Assembly (NCBI GenBank): GCA_030278955.1
Contig: JAOANR010000006.1
Location: forward strand, 5,823,310 to 5,887,309
Reading direction: 5' to 3'
DNA: 64,000 nucleotides
DNA from: Hygrophila difformis
Taxonomy: Eukaryota > Streptophyta > Magnoliopsida > Lamiales > Acanthaceae
Of the stretch, positions 24,001 to 34,895 are shown piece after piece; the first letter of the stretch is position 1, and each line of letters starts with the position of its first letter. The translations under genes were made by a program, and so were the position numbers. The notes beneath the pieces were generated by a model. The model saw only the letters and a program-made list of their open reading frames with translations. It was not told the DNA's origin and made no database searches.

Positions 24001-24464
24001 CTGATTTGTCTAGGAGAGACATTGAATTCGAGATTGGAGATTGGGTACTCTTGAGAGTGTCACCCATGAGGGGCGTGAGACGATTTGGGAAGAAGGGGAA
24101 ACTGAGTCCCAGATTTATAGGCCCCTACGAGATCACTAAAAAGATTGGGAAGGTCGCTTACCAGTTAGAATTGCCAACTGAGGTGGGAAATGTGCACAAC
24201 GTTTTCCACGTCTCTCAGTTGAGGAAGTTTATCTCGGATCCTAACAAAATTATACAACCGGAGGAGGTGGAGTTGGATGACAGCCTAGAATACGAAGAAT
24301 ACCCCGTGGCGATTCTAGACACTAAAGAAAAGATACTTCGCAATAAGGTGATCAAAATGGTGAAAGTACTTTGGTCGAGACATGGCGTAGAGGATGCTAC
24401 TTGGGAGACAGAGGAAAGCATGGCGAGGCGTTATCCCGAATTGGACTTAATTCCATTTCAGTGA
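21086..24464 (+). pseudogene. Tekay-like Pol (protease, RT, RNase H, integrase, chromodomain), one frameshift
   Basis: The first frame runs to 23739. It contains the protease ([12 protein letters not shown]), reverse transcriptase ([40 protein letters not shown]), RNase H ([30 protein letters not shown]), the integrase HHCC region ([11 protein letters not shown]) and core ([23 protein letters not shown]). About 23670-23680 a one-base loss shifts the frame just before [11 protein letters not shown], which is read in the frame open to 24464. The rest includes the integrase C-terminus ([29 protein letters not shown]) and a chromodomain-like tail ([14 protein letters not shown]). The enzymes copy and insert the element; the shift separates the third catalytic residue of integrase from the first two. 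Confidence 0.9.
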
Positions 24465-24511
24465 GGTAATGACCCTAATCCATACTTTTTCATTCGAGGA
24501 CGAATGATCCT

Positions 24512-24522
24512 AAGGGGGAGAG
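24512..24522 (+). other. Polypurine tract of the Tekay-like element
   Basis: AAGGGGGAGAG lies two bases before the TG of the 3' LTR and is the expected plus-strand primer site. Confidence 0.85.
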
Positions 24523-24524
24523 AT

Positions 24525-27215
24525 TGTAACACCCCGATTTAATTAACTCATAATTAATTTAATTTAGTTATGGTTAATTAACAAAAGACTTGGTGTGTGG
24601 ATTATTTTGTAGGGAATGAAGATTTAAGTGGGGGAATAAGTGAGTTCAACTCACAAGATAATAAGAGTCAAGTGCTCAAACGGGTGCAATGTGGTCAAGA
24701 CAAGTGGTGTAACTCTTTTAACCCACATTCCGACCCGACCCGAGACCCGTGACCCGACCCGGATCCATTTTTTGATCCTTCAAAAATCTGATTTGGGCAT
24801 TGGGAAACCCCATTTCATCATCATCATCCCTCATTCCCGTCACTCCCTCTCGGTGAAGATAGGGTTCTTCATTTTGGCTTGGAATTGGTGTTTTCTTCCT
24901 CAAATCAAGTTGGGGGATTACTTATATAAGCTTTGGTAAGTATTTTCCTAGTTTCTACACTTGATTTTGATGATGTTTGAGTGAGTTTTGGGGTGATGAA
25001 AGTTGGTGACGAAAATTGGGTGTTTGTAGAAATTCTTGCTTTTGGTGTTGAATTGAAGCTTGGATTCTTGTTTGGAAGCTGAATTAGTGTTGAAGGAAGC
25101 TAAGGTTAGTACTTGAGACCATTTTGGTGTTGATGATTTCAGTTTTAGAGCTTCAAATGGTTTCATGATGATGAAATCATGTTCTTGAATGAATTTTGAT
25201 GTTTGGAGCTTGATTTCTTGTTGTGTAGCTTGGTATAGGTGTTTGGAGGAGTTGGGGAGCTGTATTGGAAGAGTTTGGATCATCTCAATACCAGGCAAGG
25301 GTAGAGATATGCCTAAATGGGGGCATAATCGGTGGAATGGCCGGAAATCGCCATTTCCATCATTTCTGATGTGTCGGCGCGCTCTTGGCGCGCCCTTTAG
25401 CCAAAAAGCGCGTGGGCAGCGCGTGAGAAGAACGTCAACGACGTCCTTGTCAGGACGGCGCGCAGTTGGCGCGCCTTTCCCACGAAAACCGCGCGCGCAG
25501 CGCGCGAAAACACGAACGTCGCAACGCCCGCGTCTTTGGCGCGGGGTTGGCGCGCTGTTTATGGAAAAACCGCGCCAGGTGCGCGCGGGCTCCCCTGCCC
25601 GCGCGATTCGTTCGCTCGTTTTCCGATTCTTCGTCCTTCGTGTTTCCTTAGTTCTTCTTATGCTTCTAGCATGCCATAACTATCATTATGCTCACAATCT
25701 ATGAACCTAGTTGCGATTAGCGGTGATCTACTATGCCTTAGTTGAGATCGAGTCTTGATTCGCTTCTATGTTGATGTGAGAGTTGGTGCCGATATGTGGG
25801 ACTTGGCACACCCTTGACACTTAACTCGCGATGAGTTGTTTATTTTGTCATGACACGTAATTTACGTATTGACATGTGTGGAATTGAATCTGAATATATG
25901 TTGATGCCGATATGTGGGACTTGGCATACCCCGGATTATACTTAACTCGAGACGAGTTGTTTATTATGTCCTAATGCGTTGGTTTGCGTATGGACATGGG
26001 ATTGAATTGAATCTTGATATCTGTGATGATATCTGAATATCTGTGATGATATGTGGAAATCTGTGATGAATCTTGATATCTGTGATGATATCTGAATATC
26101 TGTGATGATATGTTGGTGAATCAAATAATGCTACGCGGGTAAGATACGCTATGCTTACAAGTCGGTATCCGATTGGGCATAGTAGTATCTTTCCCGGGGC
26201 ATTGAATAATGCTACGCGGGTAGGATACCCTATGCTTACGAATCGGTATCCGATTGGGCATAATGATATCTTTCCCGGGACATTGAGACTGAAAAGGATT
26301 TATATCCTAGTCTGTATTTGGCTAGAAAGGGCTCATGACCCTTAGCCTGACCCGCTTGCCGTAAGCCACGATCTCAGCTGTTAGTGTCCGCGGCGGGGGC
26401 ACTGTGGGTATGTCTCTCGACCATTAAGGGGAGTGGACCCTTATATGGGAGGGAATACCGACCATGGTACCTAGGTGCGCGCTAGACATGCTTATGTGTT
26501 GCATTTAGGGTAGATAGACATTCTAGGTCATAACATTTCATCTCATCATCCATCATTCATCTTAATTGCAGTGGTTGAAGCACCGGTATGGGACGGTGTG
26601 ATGTTTACTTATTTGCACTGTTCAATTTTTATGTTATGCCTAACAAATGTTTAATAACGGAATATATCTCCACATATATGTATAAATATACTTCTAGGGA
26701 ATCAAGTTAATTCTTGTTTCCCCTTATGCCGATTCTTCTATTCTTGCTCAGTACCTTGTACTGACCCTTGCTATGTTTTTATGTATAGATATTCCCGGGG
26801 AGGACGCAGAGCCTGAGCACGATGTGGGGTTTGGGGATGAGTGATCTACCTAGAGATGCATTAGCATGTTGTGGACTTATGTGTTGTCTTGAATAATATG
26901 CTATGACTCTATTATCTTGTCTCGTACTGCTTGTGGTACTGATCGGTACACTATGTTATGTCTTGAGTTTTACTTGACATCTCTGACAGGTTGAGATGAG
27001 ACAGTTATGTCGACTGTTATGTCGCATGAATAAGGCTTGTAAGCCGGACGTCTGTTATGATGTGAGGTTTCCTTTCTGGATTTGTATTATGATTCATTGG
27101 CTTCCTGTTTACTTGGCTACGTGTTATTGATCTTAAATTGATTGGCCAACAGTTTAAGAGAGGTAACACGGCAGTGACGTCACAGAAATTGGTTTTAAAT
27201 TTTTGGGGCGTTACA
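24525..27215 (+). repeat. 3' LTR of the Tekay-like element
   Basis: The 2,691-bp copy is almost identical to 16822-19511. Differences I see include one extra T in the ATTTTTTGATCC tract, GGAAG for AGAAG, ATATGCC for ATAGGCC, CCGCGC for CCACGC, CTAATGCG for CTGATGCG, and three changes near 26,267-26,287. It is followed by the CCCAT duplication. Confidence 0.95.
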
Positions 27216-27289
27216 CCCATAGGCCTTGATTATAGCCCATTGTGTCTTAAGACATCACACACATCACAGCTTTGTCTCGGAGCATCAAG

Positions 27290-27515
27290 TTGGTCGCGGA
27301 ACACACTGCATGTGGCAAGGCTTCTCGACTGGGTCTTGTGTCTCTAATTGTGCATCTTGGTCGCGGAACATGCCTTTGTCGCGGAGCATGCCATCGCGAC
27401 AAAGGTCATCGCGACAAAGGTCATGGCTGGTCTCCTCTTCATTTGGGCCACTTGGTCGCGGAACCCCTCCTTTGTCGCTGAACACTGCATCGCGCCAAGG
27501 GGCTTCCGCGACAAA
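27290..27515. repeat. Second cluster of TCGCGGAAC / CGCGACAA half-palindromes
   Basis: In the part of the middle element to the right of the Tekay insertion, TCGCGGAAC or TCGCGGAGC and CGCGACAAAG motifs recur about eight times. They are less regular than the array at 15626-16138 but clearly related to it, which supports both flanks belonging to one element. Confidence 0.75.
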
Positions 27516-30500
27516 GGTCTTCCTGGGCCTGCTGGATTGGGCCAGATGGGCCGAAAATATTCTTTTTGTGGGCTTTTCTATCTTTTTCCCATCTTTTTGT
27601 TTCCTTTTCTTTTTCTCATGTTTTTGGATTTTTCTAACATAAATATGTAATAAAATTACATATTTATGTCTTTTTCACACCAGCTTAGTATTTTTACAAT
27701 TATGCATAAATTAGTCCAATTCGACTGCTTTCTTACTTAATGTAAGACCGGAATGCGATCAAATGCCCGTTTAAGACACGGAAATGGATTGAAAATAATG
27801 GTCATTTCTGGCCATTATCAGTGCGCCAGGCATCAATGTCTTTTAGTAAGACGCATTGTGGGAATTTCAAATGGCGGAAGCTGAAGCTCTTGAAACGGCT
27901 TGAGGGAATCGCACGGACTTTGGAGAGGGTGGATTCCATCCGGCTTTCACTGTTAGAGGTTGAGTTAAAGAAAGAATATGAATCGCTCTTAGGCCAAGAG
28001 GAAGCGTATTGGTATCAGCGTGCCCGACAAAAATGGGTACGAATGGGAGATCGTAATACAGCTTACTTCCATGCTCGGGCGAAGTGTCGAGGCAATCGAA
28101 ACCGAATTCATGGGCTTACCCTATCAGATGGGACCTGGTGCGAGAACGCAGATTCCCTCCTGTCTCATGCACGGACTTTCTTCCAAGAGTTGTATTCTAG
28201 ACCTCCATTACCTCTCTCACAAAGATTGGCTGAATTGGACCTTAATACACCGCTTCCAAACTTCACGGAGATTTCAGGGGATGCATCGGTTTCTTTATCA
28301 ACAGAGATCTCTTTGGAAGAGGTCAGCACAGTGGTTAAGGAAATTGATGGGTTTTCCGCTCCAGGGCCTGATGGATTTCCGGGATTGTTCTATAAGAAAT
28401 ATTGGGAGATAGTCAGTAGTTCAGTTCTCGGATTCATTCAACAAGCCTTGTCATCAGGTGTCATTCATCCAGAGGTAATGCAAGCCTACATTTGTCTTAT
28501 TTCGAAAACTCTGGCCCCTACTAGCCTCAAACAATTTCGTCCTATCACTTTATGTAATGTTCTATATAAGATCTTGACGAAAGTGCTTGTAAATCGGACT
28601 AGGCCGATCCTTCAGTCGACCATTTCACATCATCAGGCGGCCTTTCTCCCGGGTCGTGGAACTGTTGATAACGCCATCACTTTACATGAGATTATGAACC
28701 AAATTGGAGGCCCCCGCTCTCGGATTAAAGGGCTTGTACTTAAAATTGATGTGGCCAAAGCATACGATAACGTCCACTGGGATTTCTTAGATCATTGTCT
28801 GCTTGAACTTGGGCTTCCGGAAGTGATTCGACGACTGATTATGGTGTGCGTGTCATCACCTTCTTATTCGGTTTTATGGAATGGGCAGCCTCTTGAAAGT
28901 TTTCGCCCGGGAAAAGGTCTCAGACAAGGGGATCCGCTTTCTCCTTACTTATTTTTAATTGTTATGGAGAAGTATTCCCTTTTAGTTCAGCAGATGGTGT
29001 CCCAGCAAAGGTGGAAGCCGATTTGCCTATCTCGATCGGGTATTGGGATCTCTCATTTGATTTTTGCGGACGACATCATATTATGCACCTTAGCTGATCG
29101 TGCGAGTGTCACAGCTGTTGCGGAATCTTTGTAGACCTTTGCAAAAATATCTGGCTTAAATCTTAATCCCCAAAAATCATCCATGCACATCTCTACTGCC
29201 GTGGGACCAGTAGACAAGCTGTGGATACAAGAGAAGTTGCAAATCCCTTCAGTGGATAATTTTGGTAAGTATTTGGGGTTTCCCATGCTCACTGGCCGTC
29301 GTCGATGTCAAGATTTTGCATTCATCATTGAACAAATGGATGCAAAAATGGAGGGGTGGGCGTCTACACTTCTTAACAGGGCGGGCCATTTAACTTTGTG
29401 TCGAGCTGTTATGGCATCCATTCCCACATATGTCATGCAATTATTCTGGCTTCCGGAGGAGGTATGCACAGCCATTGATAGGCGAATAAGCCGTTTCCTG
29501 TGGAAAGATAGGAGTGGCAAAGGGATCCATCTAGTTAGCTGGGACGCGGTTGCCAGGCCTAGAGCTAAAGGGGGTCTGGGCTTACGTCGCGCTCGGGCCA
29601 TGAATGTGGCACTTTTGGGGAAACGGTTGTGGGATCTGGTACACTCTCCTGAAAAGACCTGGGTGCAACTGGTCACGGGTATGGAGGGCTCTTTGGTTCA
29701 TCCTCTGCTACCTCTGCCCAATGCTCGATCCAAGACTTTCAAAATGGTGCAGAAAGTTCTTCCGCTATTAAGGAAGGGTTTTTCCATTCGGATTGGGAAT
29801 GGTAGGTCGTCGCTGTGGTATTCGGAATGGTGGAACAACTCCCAGCTCGCTAATTTAATTCCGTATGTGGCTACACAGGATACGGAGTTGGAAGTTCGCC
29901 ATGTTATAATGGAAGGCACGTGGAATTGGGTTTCTGTTTATACTCCAATGCCAACGGCCCTGAAGCACAACATTTGTGCTACACCTCCACCTCAAATACA
30001 TGAGTCTATTCCTGATATTTGGGGTTGGAATGCGACCACTTCAGGCAAGTATTCTGTCAGTTCTGCTTATCATATACTCACGGATGATGGGGTTGCTGTA
30101 GCAGGATGGAAGTGGCTATGGAACGTTGGGTTCCCTGAGAAATTTTGCCTCTTGTTATGGCTGATTTCTCATGATTCTTTGCCAGTGAACAAGACACGGT
30201 TTAGGCGTAAAATGGCAACTTCTCCTTTATGTGTTTTATGTGGACATAACGAAGAGGATTGGTCTCATTGCATATTTTATTGTATGTGGGCAAGCCTGCT
30301 TTGGAAATCCCTTCGTATCATGATTCCTCCTGATTGTAGGGACATCCCTAAGTCTGATATAAAAGGGTTCCTACAGGCCATGTATGACACATATGGAGCG
30401 GTGTTTATTGCTACTGTCTGGGTCATTTGGCTCGAGAGAAATTCGAAGGTGTTTAGAGGCATCCAGAAATCACAGTGGCTACTACAAAGAGATATTACCT

Positions 30501-31154
30501 GCATAGCTTCAGCTTTGAACGAAGCGGCACATGGATGCAGGCGTGATTTGAGGCCTGTCCGTATGGTCCATTGGAACGGTGAAGGGATGATTGGAATAAT
30601 CCTTCATGTGGATGGCAGTGTAATCGGCACTACAGGGCGTGCAGGCTTCGGCTTTGTCGTTAGGGATGAGGATGGGCATTGGAAAGGGGGAGGATGTGGT
30701 TGTCTTGGCAACACAACTATCAACCATGCTGAGCTTTTTGGGTTGGCAGCCGGTCTCCAACATGTCAAGAGAATGGGGGTGCAGAGGATATGTGTGTATA
30801 CAGACTCCTTGGTGACCATTAAATCCCTTGAAGCGTGGGACCTTTTTCATCCATTGGCACCGCTTCTTTAGCATGTTCATGACTTGAAATCCTCTTTCGA
30901 GGTGTGCCGGATTCATCATATTTTCCGGGAAGGAAACCAGGTTGCTGATCGTTTGGCCAAACATGGTGCTGGGATTGAAGAGTTCTACACTACTTGGGCT
31001 TTTCCCCCGGATTTTGTCTTAGGGGTTTTGGCGGCAGATTCCTCTGGCGTGTGGTTCCCCCGCTACTGATCCTTGGCTAAGTTTTAGATTGTATCTTCCT
31101 TTTCCTTTCTTTATTTTGTAATTTTTTCTCTGGCTTCGGCTTTTAAAAAAAAAT

Positions 31155-31240
31155 TTTGTCCTAATGCGACGGATACAACGTTGTAAATAGTGAGGTGGGG
31201 ACTGGCACGGATACAACGTTGTAAATAGTGAGGTGGGCAC
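31155..31240. repeat. Right LINE target duplication followed by a 37-bp tandem repeat
   Basis: TTTGTCCTAATGC (31155-31167) is the right target copy of the LINE. Directly after it CGGATACAACGTTGTAAATAG plus AGTGAGGTGGG occurs twice, starting at about 31170 and 31208. Each copy holds the perfect palindrome ACAACGTTGT with an ACGT core. The pair lies 150-220 bp upstream of the frataxin ATG. Confidence 0.8.
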
Positions 31241-31332
31241 GCACTCCGCCAGTCCGCGATCGCTAAGTTAGAATTAAACAAAAGAAAAACAACATTAGAA
31301 GACTGGATCAAGGAAAACCCAGAAAGCGGAAA

Positions 31333-31355
31333 TGGGCTATATAACAAATGGCCCA
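31333..31355 (+). promoter_or_regulatory. Frataxin core promoter: TATA box between two site-II-type motifs
   Basis: TATATAA at 31338-31344 lies about 45 bp before the ATG. It is overlapped on the left by TGGGCT (31333-31338) and followed by GGCCCA (31350-31355). TGGGCY motifs (site II, read by TCP factors) are common upstream of plant nuclear genes for mitochondrial and housekeeping proteins. The transcription start is not shown by the sequence. Confidence 0.5.
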
Positions 31356-31387
31356 AATAATTATTCCTTCCCTTGTCGCCGACTTTA

Positions 31388-33329
31388 ATGGCATTTCGTT
31401 CGCTCCGAACTACGCTGTCCAGAGCCTTCAAACACTCGCCGTCGTTGTCTGCCGGAACAACGCAAAGCTCTTCACTTTTTCTCCTCTCTGATCATCCACT
31501 GCCTTCCACTTCTGCCAGTCCTCCTCTCTTTCCGGCGCATAGTTTCTCCGGCGATCTTATATCTTGTCGCGCTTTCTCTTCCCTGCGTGAGGAGACACAT
31601 GGGCCTGCCTCGATTGATTACAGGTGAACTTTTTCAGTCTTTTCACATCGAGTTAGCGTTTTTCTCAATCGGGATTCTTGAGAAGAGGAAGGAATATTTA
31701 ATTTATGGTTGTTTGATTTGGGGGCGACGCTATGTGTTGCGCTTGTTTATCCATTTCGATTTGCACTTTTATTTTACTTATGTCTGTTGATCCTTGAAAT
31801 TTGATGACGAGGGTTCTAAAGGTCCCCAAATAATGAGACTGGTTAATACAAGTTGTAGTTGACAAAATTCTCATTGTATTGGCTTATGTGGTTTCTATTG
31901 ATGCTCGTTTACAGCTCAATATTGCAGGAAGATGAGTACCATAAACTAGCTAATTCTACCATCCATGACCTTCTTGAGAAGCTGGAGGTAATTTGTTCTT
32001 GATTACCATAACCAATCTAGTTAGTGCTACATAGTGGACAACTTAGTAGAATGAGTATTTCTGTAATTTTCCTTCAATTTTGTCATTGTTTTAATCTTAG
32101 AAACAATGTATAAGTGTTTTATATTAATGTGGTTTCTTTTGATATTATGCCCTCAATATTGGTGGGGCTCTGGGGGAGGGGATGAAGGTTAAGTAAATAT
32201 AGGACAAGTTAAAAAAGAAAAAAAGAAAAAGGTTTTTTGGCAAGGTCAAAATGATGCTCTTCATGTGTTTCCCGGCACTTTTAGTACCGTGTTTCTAAAA
32301 GTTTGATCCTTCCTTGCTATATCATCCTATAAGGATGTATATGTGTACTAGGTAATTTCTTTAGCTTGGTCTATTGATGCTGTGTTTGTTTCTTTTCCTT
32401 CTAGGAATATGGTGACTCTGTAGAGATAGAGGGATTTGATGTTGATTATGGGGTAAGTTAAATTGTTTGGCAGCAATTATATAGTTCCACCTGTATATCT
32501 TCGATTTATTGTGTAACTTTGTGTTTATTTTGTAGAATGAGGTGTTAACTTTGAAGCTTGGAGATTTGGGTACTTATGTTATAAACAAGCAAACGCCAAA
32601 CAGACAGATTTGGATGTCATCGCCTGTCAGGTATTGGTTTCTCCACCTTTATCTTTTTAAAGTGATGAATTTGTGATGGACTTAAGAATCATAGCTCAAC
32701 GAGGGACATTGGCGTGCCAACAACTGAAATTTTTGTTTGAAGGGACAGTATTTGATGGAAATCAAAGCTTAACAAGGAATTGTCATGCCGATAACTGTCA
32801 TCTCTATGGACAATTTCAATGTGCTAGGAAGTAAAGGATCAAACTTCTTAATTCAAGTGAACAATAAGAATATATACCGGGAAATTCTTATGGACATCAT
32901 GGAAAATAGAACATTTACGTGCTATAATAGCCTCTGAAACTAAATAACATAATCGAAACACGTATGACAGAATAATAAAGTTTCGCCCCTACAATCCTTT
33001 CCTGAGTTAATACTTTTTATACTTAATTCTTTTAACCCATAAACCACTCTTATCATTTTTTATATTTATCATGCATTCATGCTTCAGTTGAACACAATGA
33101 ATGTTATTAAAAATTTCTAAGCCCAGTGCACAATTCACTTGTCATTTTATTAGCAAACATGGTTAGTCTGATCATCAAAAGTTTTAATTTCTTTTGCAGT
33201 GGCCCATCTAGGTTTGATTGGGATCATAATGCTCAAGCATGGATTTACAGGCGAACAAAGGGAAGCCTGTATAAAGTTTTGGAAGCTGAGTTGGAAAAGC
33301 TATGTGGGCAACCCATTATTCTTTCTTAA
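31388..33329 (+). CDS. FH: Frataxin, mitochondrial iron-sulfur cluster assembly protein
   Basis: Exons 31388-31623, 31915-31987, 32405-32452, 32536-32630 and 33200-33329, all GT..AG and in frame, give 193 residues. The first exon encodes a Ser/Arg-rich, Asp/Glu-poor presequence typical of mitochondrial targeting ([19 protein letters not shown]). The frataxin domain follows: the acidic first helix ([20 protein letters not shown]), the acidic ridge ([16 protein letters not shown]), the beta-sheet core ([37 protein letters not shown]) and the C-terminal helix ([15 protein letters not shown]). Frataxin binds iron and stimulates cysteine desulfurase in Fe-S assembly in the matrix. The ATG at 31388 is chosen because it begins the presequence just after the TATA box. 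A partial copy of exons 2-5 lies at 47234-48592. Confidence 0.95.
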
Positions 33330-33832
33330 GTTTATTTATACCACAACTCTTGTTTGCTGGAACCTATTTGATCATGGTTCTGAGAGCATTTCTGCTCTGC
33401 TCACACCTTTCACCTTTACTTTTTCACTGGCATTGTTTACTGGCACTCTTTTTGTAGCAAGAAGCTATGTTTAGAAGGTATGTTAATCATATTTTATATT
33501 GCATGTGTTGGATTATTATTTAATTGTCTTGGCATTCATGTTTATCACAAGTTATTGCAGCGTCTTTTGATTCAAATGAATTGAGTCTCTTCTCCATATA
33601 CTCCTCACAATTTGACTACCCCCAAAATCATCTTGGCTTGCTTTCTCAAATGTATAGGGGTATGTGAAGAGGCATTGGGAATCTATTATTTGGTTCGTAA
33701 CTTTGTTTCTACAAAAAACTGAGGAATTGAATCATTCTCAGTTGGAGGTTTTCTGTTGGAAACTTGTTTCTCCAAGAATGAGATGTGATCGAATGTGCTC
33801 ACCAACACAATGAACTTGAAATTAAAATTGCT

Positions 33833-34813
33833 TTAGAACACACTGCATTTCTTTCTTATAATCCCCTTATCCCCTGTTAGAACATTTAAGGATGAAATTT
33901 TGAGAAAGCCCGAGGCGAACACCTCAAAGAATGCCCCTTGATCACGTCGGAATTTCTTAGCAGTGTCCATTGTTCTTGGATCCCTTGCTATCTCCGAATC
34001 AAGTGTGATCACTCCACGCCCACTCAATATAGTCTTAAAGTACGCATTGTCGAACTTATTTGGCGTTGGATCAAGGGGGAAGCTCTTTGTAAAGCGATTC
34101 GATCCATCCTTAGGACATTCCCTTTTCAAATGGTTGACATAGTTGCTTTCGCTTCCTGGAGGCGGGACAACCGTTCCATCATACAGACGGTCCATGACCC
34201 CATCACAATGTGTCACCCCGAGCGTATGAGAACCTAAAAGGGCGACGACTTCATCGGGGGTGATGCCATTTTCTCCACGAAAGACTTGTAGTGCTATGGT
34301 GAGATTGACATTGTTCCTTGGAAGTCCCTTATCTGCTTGCTGTCGGGTGTAACTCGTGGTTGTATCTCTCCGTCCCAGTGGGAGCTGGATGTCGGGCCCT
34401 CCCGCGACAAATACGCTATCCCGAGCTGCTAATGCTAATATATCAGCACAGGAAACTTGATCACCACATGCGGCATCCACCTTTTCTTTTATTTGATCGA
34501 TGAGCTCCCTTTTACGGACCCCAAAATTCTTGGGAGAATCGAACTCTGCGTTGTGGTTTGGGTCCTTCATGTCGAGGAGGACCGAACCGTCGCACCCCCC
34601 AACTTGGCAGTCATGAAAAATCAGCCTTAACAAGGCCGCTGGAGTGGTTGGATCAGCGGCGGTCACGGACTTAATTTCATCTCGAACAATCTTTTCAAGC
34701 TGAGGACAAGTTTTGTTGTAATAGTTAACAGAGAGACCATTCTGGCCTTCTGCGTTCAATAAGGAAGAAAACAGCAGCAAAATTACTGCAGATACTGATG
34801 TTATTGCATCCAT
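33833..34813 (-). CDS. Class III secretory peroxidase, intronless
   Basis: A single 326-codon frame begins with a signal peptide (DAITSVSAVILLLFSSLLNAEG). Next come the distal haem motif (LLRLIFHDCQVGGCDGSVLLD, split by conserved Cys), VSCADILALAARDSV, and the proximal His motif (LGSHTLGVTHC). The remaining Cys include CPQLEK near the N-terminus, CPKDG and the C-terminal KKCSVF. Class III peroxidases oxidise phenolics with H2O2 in the wall or vacuole. FHDCQV replaces the common FHDCFV and resembles a Prx29-like subgroup as I recall it. Most family members have introns, so an uninterrupted gene suggests retroposition or intron loss; I saw no target duplication or A-tail. It converges on frataxin (about 500 bp between stops). 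Confidence 0.95.
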   Translation of the reverse strand: MDAITSVSAVILLLFSSLLNAEGQNGLSVNYYNKTCPQLEKIVRDEIKSVTAADPTTPAALLRLIFHDCQVGGCDGSVLLDMKDPNHNAEFDSPKNFGVRKRELIDQIKEKVDAACGDQVSCADILALAARDSVFVAGGPDIQLPLGRRDTTTSYTRQQADKGLPRNNVNLTIALQVFRGENGITPDEVVALLGSHTLGVTHCDGVMDRLYDGTVVPPPGSESNYVNHLKRECPKDGSNRFTKSFPLDPTPNKFDNAYFKTILSGRGVITLDSEIARDPRTMDTAKKFRRDQGAFFEVFASGFLKISSLNVLTGDKGIIRKKCSVF

Positions 34814-34888
34814 GCTCTTTTGATCACTAACTGGCTTACCAAATGTTGTAATGATTGTGTAATACTTTATGATTGCTCCAACATCTAT

Positions 34889-34895
34889 CTATATA
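34889..34895 (-). promoter_or_regulatory. Peroxidase TATA box
   Basis: TATATAG on the minus strand lies about 75 bp upstream of the peroxidase ATG, at a suitable distance for a short leader. Confidence 0.45.

Larger units (their letters stand above)
16822..27215 (+). mobile_element. Ty3/gypsy chromovirus (Tekay/Del-like) with complete LTRs, young insertion
   Basis: The element is 10,394 bp, bounded by CCCAT duplications (16817-16821 and 27216-27220). LTRs are 16822-19511 and 24525-27215, start TGTAACACCCCG and end GGGGCGTTACA. A primer-binding site, gag, protease, reverse transcriptase, RNase H, integrase and a C-terminal chromodomain-like tail follow in order, then a polypurine tract. The domain order and the chromodomain place it among chromoviruses; Tekay/Del is my best reading. 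Eight LTR differences by eye (seven substitutions, one 1-base indel) imply recent insertion, although two coding frameshifts are present. Confidence 0.93.
12699..27820. mobile_element. Non-coding element inserted in the LINE (LTR-retrotransposon derivative, family unknown), itself split by a Tekay element
   Basis: The borders are exact: TG...CA ends and a 5-bp target duplication, as expected of an LTR-type element. Without the Tekay insertion it is about 4.7 kb (12699-16821 plus 27221-27820). I found no gag or pol motifs and could not identify a clear LTR pair, so it may be a large non-autonomous derivative or a solo LTR. Features include two diverged roughly 140-bp direct repeats at 12699-12836 and 12993-13136. 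On the minus strand there is a TTTTTGACACCG..TTTCGGGGG segment near 13155-13187 that recalls a primer-binding region. It also has the palindromic array at 15626-16138 with related palindromes at 27290-27515, and a minus-strand TATA-like TATAAATATGAGG near 16790-16803. These suggest the element lies on the minus strand, which is inference. Confidence 0.6.
11851..31069 (+). pseudogene. LINE ORF2 polyprotein (endonuclease, reverse transcriptase, RNase H), interrupted
   Basis: Coding lies in 11851-12698 and 27826-31069; joining them restores one frame of 1,364 codons. The N-terminal APE-like endonuclease shows ILSWNIGG, a GDWKQ segment where plant LINEs usually have GDFN, and SDHSPL. The reverse transcriptase shows GPDGFPGLFYK, FRPITLCNVLYKI, LKIDVAKAYDNV, LRQGDPLSPYLF and FADDIILC. 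A zf-RVT region (WLWNVGFPEKF, CVLCGHNEEDWSHCIFYC) and an RNase H domain (HVDGS, GFVVRD, NHAELFG, YTDSLV) follow. Two in-frame TAG codons interrupt it, at 29132-29134 and 30869-30871, but there is no frameshift in more than 4 kb. It carries out target-primed reverse transcription in intact relatives; this copy is broken by the nonsense codons and by the nested insertion. Confidence 0.9.
10344..31154 (+). mobile_element. Plant L1-type LINE, split by a nested 15.1-kb insertion
   Basis: After removing 12699-27820 and one target copy, the LINE is about 5.7 kb. It has ORF1 (DUF4283 plus CCHC knuckle), ORF2 (endonuclease, reverse transcriptase, zf-RVT, RNase H), an A-run near 31145-31153 and a 13-bp target duplication. 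It lies in the same orientation as the frataxin gene and ends about 230 bp upstream of that gene's ATG. It carries several inactivating mutations and is no longer autonomous. Confidence 0.9.
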
